Under the pieces are notes generated by a model, which made no database searches, was not told the DNA's origin, and was given only the letters and a program-made list of their open reading frames with translations. Below are positions 36,802 to 48,000 of a stretch of 64,000 nucleotides of DNA, piece after piece; the first letter of the stretch is position 1; the number at the start of each line of letters is the position of its first letter. The position numbers and the translations under genes were made by a program. Source of the stretch: Metridium senile (lineage: Eukaryota > Cnidaria > Anthozoa > Actiniaria > Metridiidae); the NCBI GenBank assembly GCA_949775045.1, contig OX459097.1:17150210-17214209 (forward strand), read 5' to 3'.

Positions 36802-37270
36802 TTTGGATTGACGTGCAGATCTTTGCAGAAAAGTTAAGATGAAGATGCACACCTTAAAGTTTGCAGGCGTTAGCTACGTGCAAAAGGCGTCAGCTGACCT
36901 TTGCATAGATTATTTCTATCCAAAAGAACTATATGAATGGTCAAAATAAAGTGTTTTGTCTAACATTATTGACCCGCTGTCTCTATTGAAGTGTCTAAAA
37001 ATACTCACACGGGAGGGGTGGGTCGAGTGTTGTTGTGGTATATTTTGATTCTGATCTTTCGATCGGGCTTCCTGTTGTGTTTATCAGGAACGCCTTGTTG
37101 AAATAGTGATGTTGAAACGAAGAGAAAGTTGATGTGTTCAAAATGAACTCTTTTCTCTATTATTTGAATACTACAATCGCTTCAAATTAATTGTGCATTA
37201 AGAATCCTTTCAAATCATTTCAAATGTTATGGATTGAAACATAATTTTTCTGAATATTTTGAGATTTCTG
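36802..37270. promoter_or_regulatory. Shared divergent promoter region (inferred)
   Basis: The 469 bp between the start codons of copy D (minus) and the C1orf53-like gene (plus) must hold both promoters if these starts are right. A single foldback-like end, gggcttcctgttgtg, lies at about 37066. No TATA box is assigned. Confidence 0.4.
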
Positions 37271-39373
37271 ATGTCCAAGTTTTATCGAATCCAACATGGC
37301 CGATCGTTAAGTTTCTTTACAGTTCTATGTTCAAGACCAACAAATGCTGCAATCATGACATCAAGAAGGACCATTTCTCAATCAACAACACATTCAATTC
37401 CGGAAAAGACGTTTAATTCTAGTCCAGGCAAGCATGTAAGCTTAGATACTGGGGAAAATGGTACCTGCCCCAGCACTTTGAATAACTCGCTTGATTTTAA
37501 AAGGTTGTCGGAAGAGGAGAAAGAAATATATAATTTACACCGTGAAGCCTGTCAGGTTAGTTGTCTTTGGCTGGAAATCAATGTTTATATATTACGTGCA
37601 TGCCCTACACATTGAGCAGGTTAATTATTAATGAACACTCAGTAATTATGGCAGTAAGTCAGTAAATATGCCAATCAGTAAGTATGTTAGTCAGTCAGTC
37701 AGTAAGTATATAAATCAGTCTATCGTTCAGTCAGTAAATATAAGTCAGTCAGTATATTATACGTCAGTCAGTTAATTAGTCAGTAAACCAGTCAGTCAGC
37801 AAATATATAGTTAAGTCAGTAAATCACTTAGACAGTATAAATAAGTCAGTCAGTCAGTATATATCTGTCAGTCTGTCAGTGAATAAGTTAGTCAGTCTGT
37901 CAGTAAATCAGTCTGTCAGTCAGTAAATATAAGTCAGTTAGTCTGTCAGTAAGTCAGTCAGTCAGTAAATAATTCAGTCAGTCAGTTAATAATTCAGTCA
38001 GTCAGTAAATAATTCAGTCAGTCAGTCAGTAAATAATTCAGTCAGTCAGTAAATAATTCAGTCAGTCAGTAAATAATTCAGTCAGTCAGTAAATAATTCA
38101 GTCAGTCAGTCAGTAAATAATTCAGTCAGTCAGTAAATAATTCAGTCAGTCAGTCAGTAAATAATTCAGTCAGTCAGTCAGTAAATAATTCAGTCAGTCA
38201 GTCAGTAAATAATTCAGTCAGTCAGTAAATAATTCAGTCAGTCAGTAAATAATTCAGCCAGTCAGTAAATAATTCAGTCAGTCAGTAAATAATTCAGTCA
38301 GTCAGTAAATAATTCAGTCAGTCAGTAAATAATTCAGTCAGTTAATAAATAATTCAGTCAGTTAATAAATAATTCAGTCAGTTAATAAATAATTCAGTCA
38401 GTTAATAAATAATTCAGTCAGTTAATAAATCAGTTCATCAGTAAATAAGTTAGTCACTCTGTCAGTAAATCAGTCTGTCAGTCAGTAAATACGTCAGCCA
38501 GTCTGTCAGTAAATCAGTCTGTCAGTCAGTAAATACGTCAGTCAGTCTGTCAGTAAATCAGTCTGTCAGTCAGTAAATACGTCAGTCTGTCTGTCAGTAA
38601 ATACGTCAGTCAGTCAGTAAATACGTCAGTCAGTCTGTCAGTAAATAATTCAGTCTGTCTGTCAGTAAATACGTCAGTCAGTTAGTCAATAAGTGTGCAT
38701 GCAGATCGATCATCTCATTGGATTAAATCACTAGTTGGTAATAGACCTCTTTACCTTCCTCGTTTGTTGTCCCATTTCAGATCATGTGATGCTACCCTTG
38801 GGAATTGTTTCTTTCACATGTAAATGGTATAACACATTCATCATAAAAGAACAATTCTCAAAAGAATGACACATGGTCTGAAATGGGCAAATTTCATATG
38901 GAGGTAAAGAGGTCTATTCCCTGTCAAATTTTCAAAAATAAAGTAATTGTGATTTTCTATCAGAAAGGAGAGGACATGTACAAGGACCCTGTAACCGGGT
39001 ATGCTGTGTTCACTGAGGTCTTCCATAGACAGAGGAACTCTTGTTGTGGCAATGCCTGTAGGCATGTGAGTATTTTTATTAATTAGGCTGAGTTGTATAA
39101 TTATTTTACAGATTTAATTAGTTGTCAAATCACACATTGCTCACTTATAATTAGGCCACTAGCTATTACTTATGCCACAAGTACTAACATATTTTTAGAT
39201 TACTAATTTATATTTGGATTTTTAACTTTTTAAATGTTCAAATTATTATTGAGTTTCATATATGTACCTACTTGCAAGAATGTTGTCATATGAATAAAGA
39301 ACATTAGTTATTTAGTAACAAAAGATTATCAGGAATAACAAAAGAAAGATTTCAGCTTGAGTAAGTAAGTAAA

Positions 39374-39409
<36 letters not shown>

Positions 39410-42081
39410 AAACTTTATTTATAGAGGGTAGCACTAAATAGCTAAAAGCTTATAAACTTGTGGCCCTCATAATCAATACTTTACAAATTTACATTATTTA
39501 ATAGTGTCAAGAATCTAATATTAATTGAATTTACATTAAATTACATTTAAGTGATCTTCTTTTTTTTTTAAATATATATATTTAAAAATAATTCCTTTCC
39601 TACTAAATTACAAAAGTCAGGACAATGTTCTTCCAATTAGGTGTACACCTACTTGCAAGAACGTTGTCATTAACATTTGAACATTTGTAATTTAGTGGAT
39701 TAGGAATAAATTAAAAGTACAAAAGAAAGAGTTCTGCTTCAATGATCTTCTTTTGTACTTTTAATTTATTCCAAATCCACTAATTAAAATTACAAATGTT
39801 CAAATGTTGTATGACAACGTTCTTGCAAGTAGGTGTATATATTTTTTATTTTTTCATGTTATGTGCTCCTGACTTTTTTAATCAAGCTGAACTCTGCCTT
39901 TGGTTATAGAGTACTGAAGTGAATACGTCACCTATTGTCAGTTGTCAAGGAAACTTGTTCCAAAATAAAGTCGATCAACCATATTTCTTTTGTTCCTCTA
40001 TAGAAATGTGTGCTGAAAAGTTACTGTTTGGAACCGGAATCCATGGCAACTGACGTCACACTTTACCACTCTATTCCTTTGTTACTAAATTACTAATGTT
40101 CTTTTTTATCAGAAAACATTCTACTATAGTATTACTTTATTATCTACACAATCATGTCTTAAGGTGACTCTATACCCAATGTTTTTGCATGACCACCTTC
40201 CAACTTTAAACCTCTAGTCCGGTAGCTTAGCGATTTTATCTATACAGATTGTACAAAAGCACCAAAATTTGCATGAAGGCCGTCTATGATGTGTTAATCA
40301 ATATTAAGACCGGTGCCCAATGAAACTCTTTCTTGGAAACGAGTTTTAGGGGTTAAAAAATCGTAAAAAAACACCGATCGGGCTTCCTGTGGTGGAAAAA
40401 ATAATAACCATTGTTTTAACCTCCAAAAACATTAAAATTGTGAATTTATATGAATAGAAGTATATATGTATACTCATATACTTGAAGAGATTGAGAACAG
40501 TGCGATAAATGTTAAATAGCAGAATAGCTATGTGCTATTTAGCATACACCTATTTCAATTAACGTTGTCCATCTGGAATGGTTTATCTGAGACCGATAGG
40601 TATTGTGGGAGCTCGTTAAACTGCAAATACACTATTATAATCACGCTCGAATACTAATGTTTACTTCTGAAAAACTGTTATCCATAATTCAGCTCCATTC
40701 AAGTGTGATTAAAACAATGTTTTTGGAATTTAATGAGCTCCCACAATTCCTATCGGTCTCAGATCAACCATTCCAGATGGACAACGTTAATTGAAATAGG
40801 TGTATAACGCACAGTCCTGAAGAGATTGATTGCGATTTCACATTTACTAGAACACATGTTACATATAATTATGAAATACCAATTAAGAATTATTTCGCCG
40901 AAGGTGAAGTGGTTATCAGTGAATATTTACCGAGCGTTTTAGTATAAATACAAAGGTGATTATTTCAAAAAAGAAAGAAGGAAACAGCATTGAAAGTGAA
41001 AATCAGTTTTAAACATTGTCTCGCATAATGACACAAAAAAAAAACAATGTGAAAATTTACTATGATACCTTGAAATAGCTTGAATCCAAACTTTGTAGCT
41101 TCTTTAGTCGATTTTGGGACAGCATTTTTTTTAAAGTTTTCACTTTCATCTTCGCTAACAGTGACAAAACGACTACTGGCAGCCATTTTGTCCAAAAAGG
41201 TGATTATCGGCTAATAATCCGAGATAGCAAACCATGCCAATCAGAGTGCGCGATTTTGTATAATCACCTTTGTATTTATACTAAATTACAATATGATATA
41301 TTTTTCGAGGAGATTGTTTTGCATATCACGTGGTAATGAATTCACACTGTGAATGAATTCAAATTGTATCCCTCAACTGATTTTTTTAAGGCTTTATTTT
41401 GCCTATACTTTTAGGGTTTTTCTTCCTTTGAGCGCCGTTTTATCGAAATCTAGACGACGAATTTAGAGATAATTGGGTATTTCAAATTAAGATTATAATT
41501 TTACGTGAAAACTAAACAAATTAAGACTTGCTGTAGCAAAAATTACTACTTCTGAGGTATCTATTTCCAAAAAAAACATCGCTCATTCTACTACAATATG
41601 TCCCTAATACTTTATTGAAAAATTAGAATGCAATCCATTAAAGCGATCTTGCCAAAGTAAATAAATAGATTAAATAAGTAGCTGAAAAATAGTATTATTT
41701 CATTCATTAATTCATTCGTTCAATAAGTCATTCATTATTTCGTTCCTTCGTTCATTCATTCATTCATTCTTTCGTTCGTTCATTCATTCATTCATTCATT
41801 CATTCATTCATTCATTCATTCATTCATTCATTCATTCATTCTTTTGTTCATTCAAACATTCTTTCGCTCATTCATTTATTCATTCATTCATTCATTCATT
41901 CTTTCGTTCATTCATTCATCTGTTCTTTTGTTCTTTCCCTCGTTCATTTATTCATGTTTTCATTCATTCGTTCATTCATACTGATTTGTTTTAATATTTG
42001 TTTTTCTAGTGTCCTTATAATCATGAAAGCGTACCAGCAAGTAAAAGAACAAAGAAATTTAACTCAGCATTTTATTACTAA
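37271..42081 (+). CDS. C1orf53: C1orf53-like protein (DUF5522), 3 exons
   Basis: Exons are 37271-37555, 38964-39065 and 42010-42081, all phase 0, with CAG/gttag and CAT/gtgagt donors and tctatcag and tttctag acceptors. They give 152 residues. The N-terminus (MSKFYRIQHGRSLSFF...) is basic and lacks acids, consistent with a mitochondrial presequence. The conserved domain crosses all three exons: LSEEEKEIYNLHREACQ, then KGEDMYKDPVTGYAVFTEVF, then CCGNACRH-CPYNHE and a C-terminal KKFNSAFYY. The paired Cys residues (CCGNACRHCPY) are the family hallmark and suggest metal binding. The molecular function is unknown to me. The in-frame ATG at 37271 is the first in the exon. Introns 1 and 2 hold large simple-repeat arrays. 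Confidence 0.9.
37640..38690. repeat. CAGT-based minisatellite in intron 1 of the C1orf53-like gene
   Basis: Units of cagtcagtaaataatt, with CAGT counts of one to four, repeat for about 1 kb. A block near 38340-38425 carries the variant cagttaataaataatt and one near 38460-38690 carries cagtaaatacgt. Confidence 0.95.
38740..38929. repeat. Palindromic repeat, AATAGACCTCTTTACCT family
   Basis: Left aatagacctctttaccttcc and right gaggtaaagaggtctatt are inverted; the right arm ends 35 bp before exon 2 of the C1orf53-like gene. Confidence 0.75.
39646..39835. mobile_element. Palindromic MITE, CACCTACTTGCAAG ends
   Basis: Arms include gaacgttgtcat and ggaataaattaaaagtaca. TA flanks both sides. It lies in intron 2 of the C1orf53-like gene. 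A single arm also occurs near 39266-39300. Confidence 0.85.
40547..40802. mobile_element. Palindromic MITE, CACCTATTTCAATTAACG ends
   Basis: Arms of about 110 bp with tccatctggaatggttatc-like text; TA flanks both sides. Single arms lie near 34662 and 52965. Confidence 0.85.
40860..41275 (-). mobile_element. DUF3504/Crypton-like first exon on a short element
   Basis: On the minus strand from 41187 the peptide starts MAASSRFVTVSEDESENFKK and runs to KEATKFGFKLFQ before a GT donor. Text around it (gatagcaaaccatgccaatc, gataatcacct) matches the copy at 6845-7490. It lacks the stop found there. No downstream recombinase exon was found. Confidence 0.5.
41727..41970. repeat. (CATT)n-rich array in intron 2
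   Basis: Long tracts of attc with gttc and tttc interruptions, ending about 40 bp before exon 3 of the C1orf53-like gene. Confidence 0.93.
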
Positions 42082-42112
42082 ATGGGAAGAATACCTTTCT
42101 CATGAACAGCCT

Positions 42113-42562
42113 TAAAGCTACGGTAATACGAGCAACAAATTCGTCCAACTTGTCTCGCAAAATTGCTGCAAAACAAGTTGGAAAGCGATGTTGCTCGTTT
42201 TTCCACCCGCGTACCAACTTGTCTCGCGTCAAAATGGCTTGTTACAAGTTGAAAAAGTTTGTTGTAGAAAGAAGAAGATCGTTCTACTTTTTGCAACAAA
42301 ACTTGTAGATGTTGCTCGTATTACCACACCAACCCAACTTGTCTCGCAGCAAAATGACGTCAACCACGCCGCCATGTTTGTTTACTCGCTGTATTAACCA
42401 ATCAGAAATCAGAATTCAATTCAACTTGCAACAAGCCATTTTGACGCGAGACAAGTTGGTACGCGGTTGGAAAAACGCGCAACATCGCTTTCCAACTTGT
42501 TTTGCAGCAATGTTGCGAGACAAGTTGGACGATTTTGCTGCTCGTATTACCGTAGCTTTAGA
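42113..42562. mobile_element. Foldback element with AAGCTACGGTAATACGAGC ends
   Basis: Long inverted arms contain three alternating caacttgtctcgc-type motifs each. It starts 31 bp after the C1orf53-like stop, so may lie in the 3' UTR. No clear target duplication. Confidence 0.75.
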
Positions 42563-42954
42563 CTGCGTCAGTTTTTGTGCATCAATTTGTTATGGTTTTA
42601 TAAACCAATTTTTGTTATTAGAACAAAGAAAATAGCGAATTCATCGATAGCTTGGGAAACAAAAACACAGAAGAGAAATCTATTCGCAATGTAAAAGTGC
42701 TCAATTAACTTATACGATTAATAAGCGCATTTACTAAAAATGCAATGGAAATCTCGATATAAGTAAAGTAAAGTAACGTCGGAAGTCCATAAATCCTTGA
42801 TTATTTTTACAAAAACACAAAATATAAGTTGGAGTTTTTGAAGTCGTGCAATAAACTCGCAGATCGTGTTTTATCAGGTTTAAAACCACTTGGCTTCGCC
42901 GCGTGGTTTTAAATCCTGATAAAACACTCCTGCTCGTTTATTAAACATTACTTA

Positions 42955-43040
42955 ATTAACCAGGTCACTGGGAATTGAACTCTGGACCTCTCGCACCGAA
43001 AGCCGCGCATTGGTCAACTGTGCCATCATTGCTCCTTATA
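42955..43040 (-). ncRNA. tRNA-like SINE head or tRNA relic
   Basis: The minus strand has a box A-like tggcacagttgaccaatg and box B-like gagttcaattccc with tRNA-like spacing. The stems pair poorly, so a working tRNA is unlikely. Confidence 0.35.
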
Positions 43041-43082
43041 TAAATATGATACAAAAAAAACATAGAAAGTGCTTTGGGTATA

Positions 43083-43180
43083 GTTTAATAAACGAGCAGG
43101 AGTGTTTTATCAGGTTTAAAATCCCGAGGGCGAAGCCCAAGGGATTTTAAACCTGATAAAACACGTTCTGCGAGTTTATT
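43083..43180. repeat. Strong hairpin, tttaaaacc/gataaaacac repeats
   Basis: The arms gtgttttatcaggtttaaaa and their complement enclose cccgagggcgaagcccaag. A second copy at about 42870-42935 has the same arms. Confidence 0.7.
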
Positions 43181-43356
43181 GAACGGCTTAAAAAACTCAT
43201 TAGTAATTCATGACCATTTTGTCCAATATCGATGAAACAAAAGAAAACGGAAGGTTGTTTGCATTTGGGAATTGATCTACACTAATAATAGAGGAATGCT
43301 AACCAACTTGAATGCTAATGAGCTTGATGACATTTCGTTGCAAACTTTTCATCGAT

Positions 43357-43431
43357 TGCCTCAGTGGCATAATGGCTTAAAGCTCGGATACATCCAAGCA
43401 GAAAATCTCGGTTCGAATCCTGGCATTGGCA
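43357..43431 (+). ncRNA. tRNA-like sequence (SINE head or relic)
   Basis: Box A tggcataatgg and a perfect box B ggttcgaatcc lie within 75 nt. The acceptor and anticodon stems have several mismatches, so I do not call it a functional tRNA. Confidence 0.35.
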
Positions 43432-43499
43432 CTCATGATCAAAGTCTTTTTTTCGCCAAAAATCTAAAAGTAAATTATTTCTAAGTCTGATGTTCACTC

Positions 43500-45020
43500 G
43501 TCAGTAGAGATTGAGAGATGGGGGGAAGGGTAATATCTGAATTATGGACATGAAGTATTATATAATGACACATGTGCCATTATATAATCCTTCATGTTCA
43601 TTTGCATTCCATTCTTCTATTCTACACCATAATCCCTCTGCATTTCAAACGTAGATTATGTGGTATACAATGCTTTCCTCGTGACCAGAGAGGAGCATCG
43701 GATTGGACAAAATGGTCATGAATTATTAATGAGTTTTTTAAACGGTTTTTATTCACTCGTTTTGTATTATAAAACTAACGCACTTGAAGACTCGATTGTT
43801 CGTTTTATGATACTTCAAAACTAGTGAATAAAAAACGTACGTTCGCACTTTCCTTAAAGTAATCTATATAGACCATCTCCGATTCTCGTCCACAACCTCA
43901 CCTTCAATAGAGTGTAATGTATTCTTTAGAATTTGTTCACAGCTAGCGATAATTTAATGACTGTACACATCAGTAAGAACTTCAGTGAAGCACGTAAAAA
44001 TCCCGCGGGCTGTAGGCAAATTCTAAAGAATATATTATACGCTATCGAGGCTAAGAGAAGTGAAAAGCTCTATTGAAAAAACAAGACGCTTCAACATTGA
44101 ACTAATTGTAAATAAAAATTGAATAGGCCCTTTGCACTTAGAGATCTAGATCACGTGAGCTTTTGAAATTTCAGCTCTTGATTCTTAAGGAGGCTTCCTA
44201 CCGTTTTTTCTAGTGCTCGACCGGTCAACTTTAAGTGGCCGTATAGATCTGATATGCAAACACGCACAGCTTTCACACCTTTCCCACTTGTTACATAAAG
44301 ATGGAAGTTTGTAGGGGTGTGTCTTTTGCTCACATCGGCGTTACCATAGCGACGAAACAGTTTTTGATAGCATCAATTTTACACGTTTTTCGATCTAAAC
44401 TTTTAAAACGACCTAAACAGTGCTAATATATAGCTCTTTCCTAAAAGTATACGAAGTTTGGAAGAAATTCGTAAAAGCCGAATAATTTGAGGTGCAATTT
44501 TTAAGCTACAAATTCACTCTTTCTTATTTGCCATTCAATAATTTTGCATAGAAAACACCTTAACAAACAATATCTTCGACTGCACAAATCTTGCTACAAC
44601 TTTAGACTATACTTGTCTGGATCACTCCACATAATATTTATTATCTTATTTCACGTCTTATTTGACGATACCCTGGGTACCAGGGGTTATTTTCTCCTTG
44701 CTTTAGCGTTTGCTTTAGCGTTTGCTTTAGCGTTTGTAAATTTGACGGTTTGTGGACGGTTTGTGATTCAACGAGACTAACCCCTTGCCCAAAGAGCTTA
44801 TAATCTCATTTCCATGCTGTTTTGATTGACACTTCAATTATAGCCATATTTGGAAACTTGTTGACATCTTGCTGTCAGCTTTCGTTGCTTTCATCCAATC
44901 AAATTAGGTCTTTATAGACTTAAACCAATCATAAGGGTTGAGTCACGTAGCGACCTGATTGGCTCGGCGAATTCAGAAGAAAAGGCTCGTTTGGCTTGAG
45001 GGTTTCTCTTGAAAATAACG
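43500..45020. other. Gene-free spacer between the C1orf53-like gene and the LINE
   Basis: No credible exon. Short hairpins such as aatatctgaattatgg and inverted text near 43540-43600 are visible. A run of gctttagcgttt units is at about 44700-44735. Confidence 0.45.
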
Positions 45021-45024
45021 AACA

Positions 45025-48000
45025 AATAATAATAATAATAATAATAAAACTTTATTAGAAGCATTCCACAAAGTCTCAATGCTTTTACAATCTAAAAAAT
45101 AACGTAAATTAACTAATGAATCATAAAATAAATATATATGCACTAGAATAAAAATGTTAGTATATAGACAATAAAAATAGAATAATATAATATAGTTATG
45201 GGAAGAATAAGATAAACACTACTAACGGACTAGATCTAAAATCAAAGATTAAAAAGAAATGTTTTTAGTTTAGATTTAAAAATATTAAGAGAGTCAATTA
45301 TTCTAATGTCATCTGGTAAAGAGTTCCATAATCGGGCAGATGCCACGGAAAATGCTCTATCCCCGTATGTTTTTGTATTGGTTTTTGGAATTTGTAATAG
45401 GTTTCGTCCAGCTGACCTTAATGTGCGTGTTGGTGTATATACATTAATAATATCATTTACATAGATAGGCGCCTGGCCATGGAGAGCTTTAAAAGTAATT
45501 AACAAAATCTTAAAATTTATTCTATTTCTAACATTAAGCCAATGAAGGTTGCGAAGAATTGGTGTTATATGTTCATATTTGTTACTTCTACTAACGAGTC
45601 TTACTGCTGCATTCTGGATGCGTTGTAGTTTATCAAGTTGTGTAGCGGGAAGACCATAAAGTACACTATTACAGCTGTCCAACTTTGATGTGATGAAAGC
45701 GTGAACAAGTTTTTCGCAATCATTGTTGTTAAGATATTTGCGAATTTTCCCTATCTTACGCAACGAGTACCATGCAGATTTGCAAACAGTGTTAATGTGT
45801 TCTGACATTGTCAAGCAGCTATCCATAGTGACGCCAAGGTTGCGGGCACTAGGTGAAGACAAAATAAAAGAGTCATCAACATTGATTCCGCAGGGTCCTG
45901 CACATTGGCTAGAAACGTGTCTTGACTGAAAATGTAGTACTTCAGTCTTACTAGGATTGCATGTAAGACCATTCTTAGTGCACCAAATGATGATGTCCTT
46001 GACACACACTTCAAGTTTAGGCAACTCTGTGGCACGATCTTGATGGGGGCTAACAGATATGTAAATCTGTGTGTCGTCGGCGTACATCATACAGTCAATG
46101 CCGTGTGAAACAATCACATCCTCCAAAGGAGCAAAAAAGAGAGAAAACAATAACGGGCCAAGGACGGATCCTTGTGGAACTCCAAATTGTAAGGTCATAT
46201 CAGAGGACCAGACGTCTTTTACCAGAACCTTCTGTGTTCGTCCGACAAGATACGAGTGAAACCACTTTAGCACAGTTCCTTTGATACCATAACGGTGTTG
46301 AAGCCTTTCAAGTAGAACTGAATGGTCAATTGTGTCGAAGGCCGCTGATAGGTCTAGTAGCACTAAATAAGTATCTTGATGTCTGTCAATAGCTAGTAGG
46401 ATATCATTAAAAACCCGAACAAGGGCGGTCTCAGTACTATGAAACTGACGGTAGGCTGATTGGAACTTGGCCAAGAGATTGTTTTCTGATAGATAGTTCA
46501 TGATCTGTGCTGCACTAACTCTTTCCAAAATTTTTGATAGAAAAGCTATGTTTGTGATGGGACGGTAGCTAGAGAAATCATCATGATCCAACGATTGTTT
46601 CTTTATTAATGGACGAATTATACCCTTCTTAAAAATTGTTGGAAAAACTCCAGTTGCCAATGAAGAATTTACAATGTCAGTTATTGACCCAGCTAATACA
46701 TCCATGGATTGCTTCAATACTTGGGTTGGTATCGGGTCGAGAGAGCAGTATTTTGGTTTAGATTTTGCGACAACTTCACGAATGCATTTCTCGGACACCA
46801 GAGTAAAGTTATTAAAGGAGCATTCGCAGGGCTTAGAGTCAATGGCTATTGACACTTCTAACGATGACAGTGTTGATTTATTCAAATCATCTCGAAGAGA
46901 CTGTATTTTTGATGTAAAGTAGTTATTAAAATCTTCAGCAAGGGAGAGGAGGGAAACATGCGATGGCAATGGAGCAGCTGGTTTAACCATGAAAAGACCA
47001 TCAATCATTCGAAACAATTGGTTGGAGTCAGAGTCAGATATCTTACGTTTGTAGTACTCAGTTTTTGCAGAGTTGATAGCAGTGGTATATATTTGACATT
47101 TATCATTGTAAATTTGACGGTGAACTTCTAGTCGTGTTGTTAGATATTTGCGTTCGCACTGGCGTTTCAGTTTCTTTAAATTTCTTAGACTGTCATCATA
47201 CCACGGCGCATTCGGGCGAAGGGTGATCGATCTTTTTCTTTCTGGAGCATGTTTGTCAATAAGTTGTTGCAACACGTTATTGTATCTTTCTGTTAGAGTA
47301 TTAACATTAGTAGTAGTATAATCACATGTAGACATGTGTAATGGTGATTTAAGAACATCATCTTGCCATGATTGCATGTCCATGCTGCGTAAGTTACGAT
47401 GTCGAATGTTTCTTTTGCCAGAACGAGGCCTTGGTAAGTCAAGAGTACATATAACAACATTGTGATCAGAAGGGACGTCGGAAACTATTTCTATATCATC
47501 ACATAGAAGAGACTCATCTTCGCGATCAATAATGAGATCAAGTGTGTGGCCACGATTGTGTGTGGCGACAGCAACTCTTTGCTTCAATCCAGCGCAGTCC
47601 AATAAATCGACGAACCGATTAGTGTCAGTGTTGTTGATATCCATGTGTAAGTTAAAGTCACCACAAAACAACAGATTACCTGGAGCAATTGCAAGTTTTT
47701 CGAGCATGGTGGGAAATTCTTGAAAAAACAACGATGTCGTGAGCTTGTTCTTTTTAGATGGAGGAGGTCTATAGACAGTAATCAGCCGGATAAGCGTATT
47801 ACTCCAAGTTATTGAGAGATCGATGTATTCCATTGAAGTATACGATGTAGTTTCATTTTGCTTAACCATAAAGCCTTTACGTAATAGAACTCCGACGCCG
47901 CCGCCCTTTCCTGTGCTTCTTGGTAGATGAAAAAATTCATAATCTTGTAGAGTATTCAAAATCTCTGCTATAGTAGGATCAGAGACTTCTGTAACCGCAG

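Noticed and set aside
38000..38430. Possible CRISPR-like regular repeat
   Set aside because: It is a CAGT/AAATAATT minisatellite without spacers.
42078..42694. Several 60-108 codon frames
   Set aside because: Both strands of the foldback element at 42113-42562 read open; no conserved protein.
43357..43431. Functional tRNA gene
   Set aside because: The B box is good but the acceptor and anticodon stems do not pair well.
44151..44333. 60-codon minus-strand frame
   Set aside because: No homology recognised and no splice partners.
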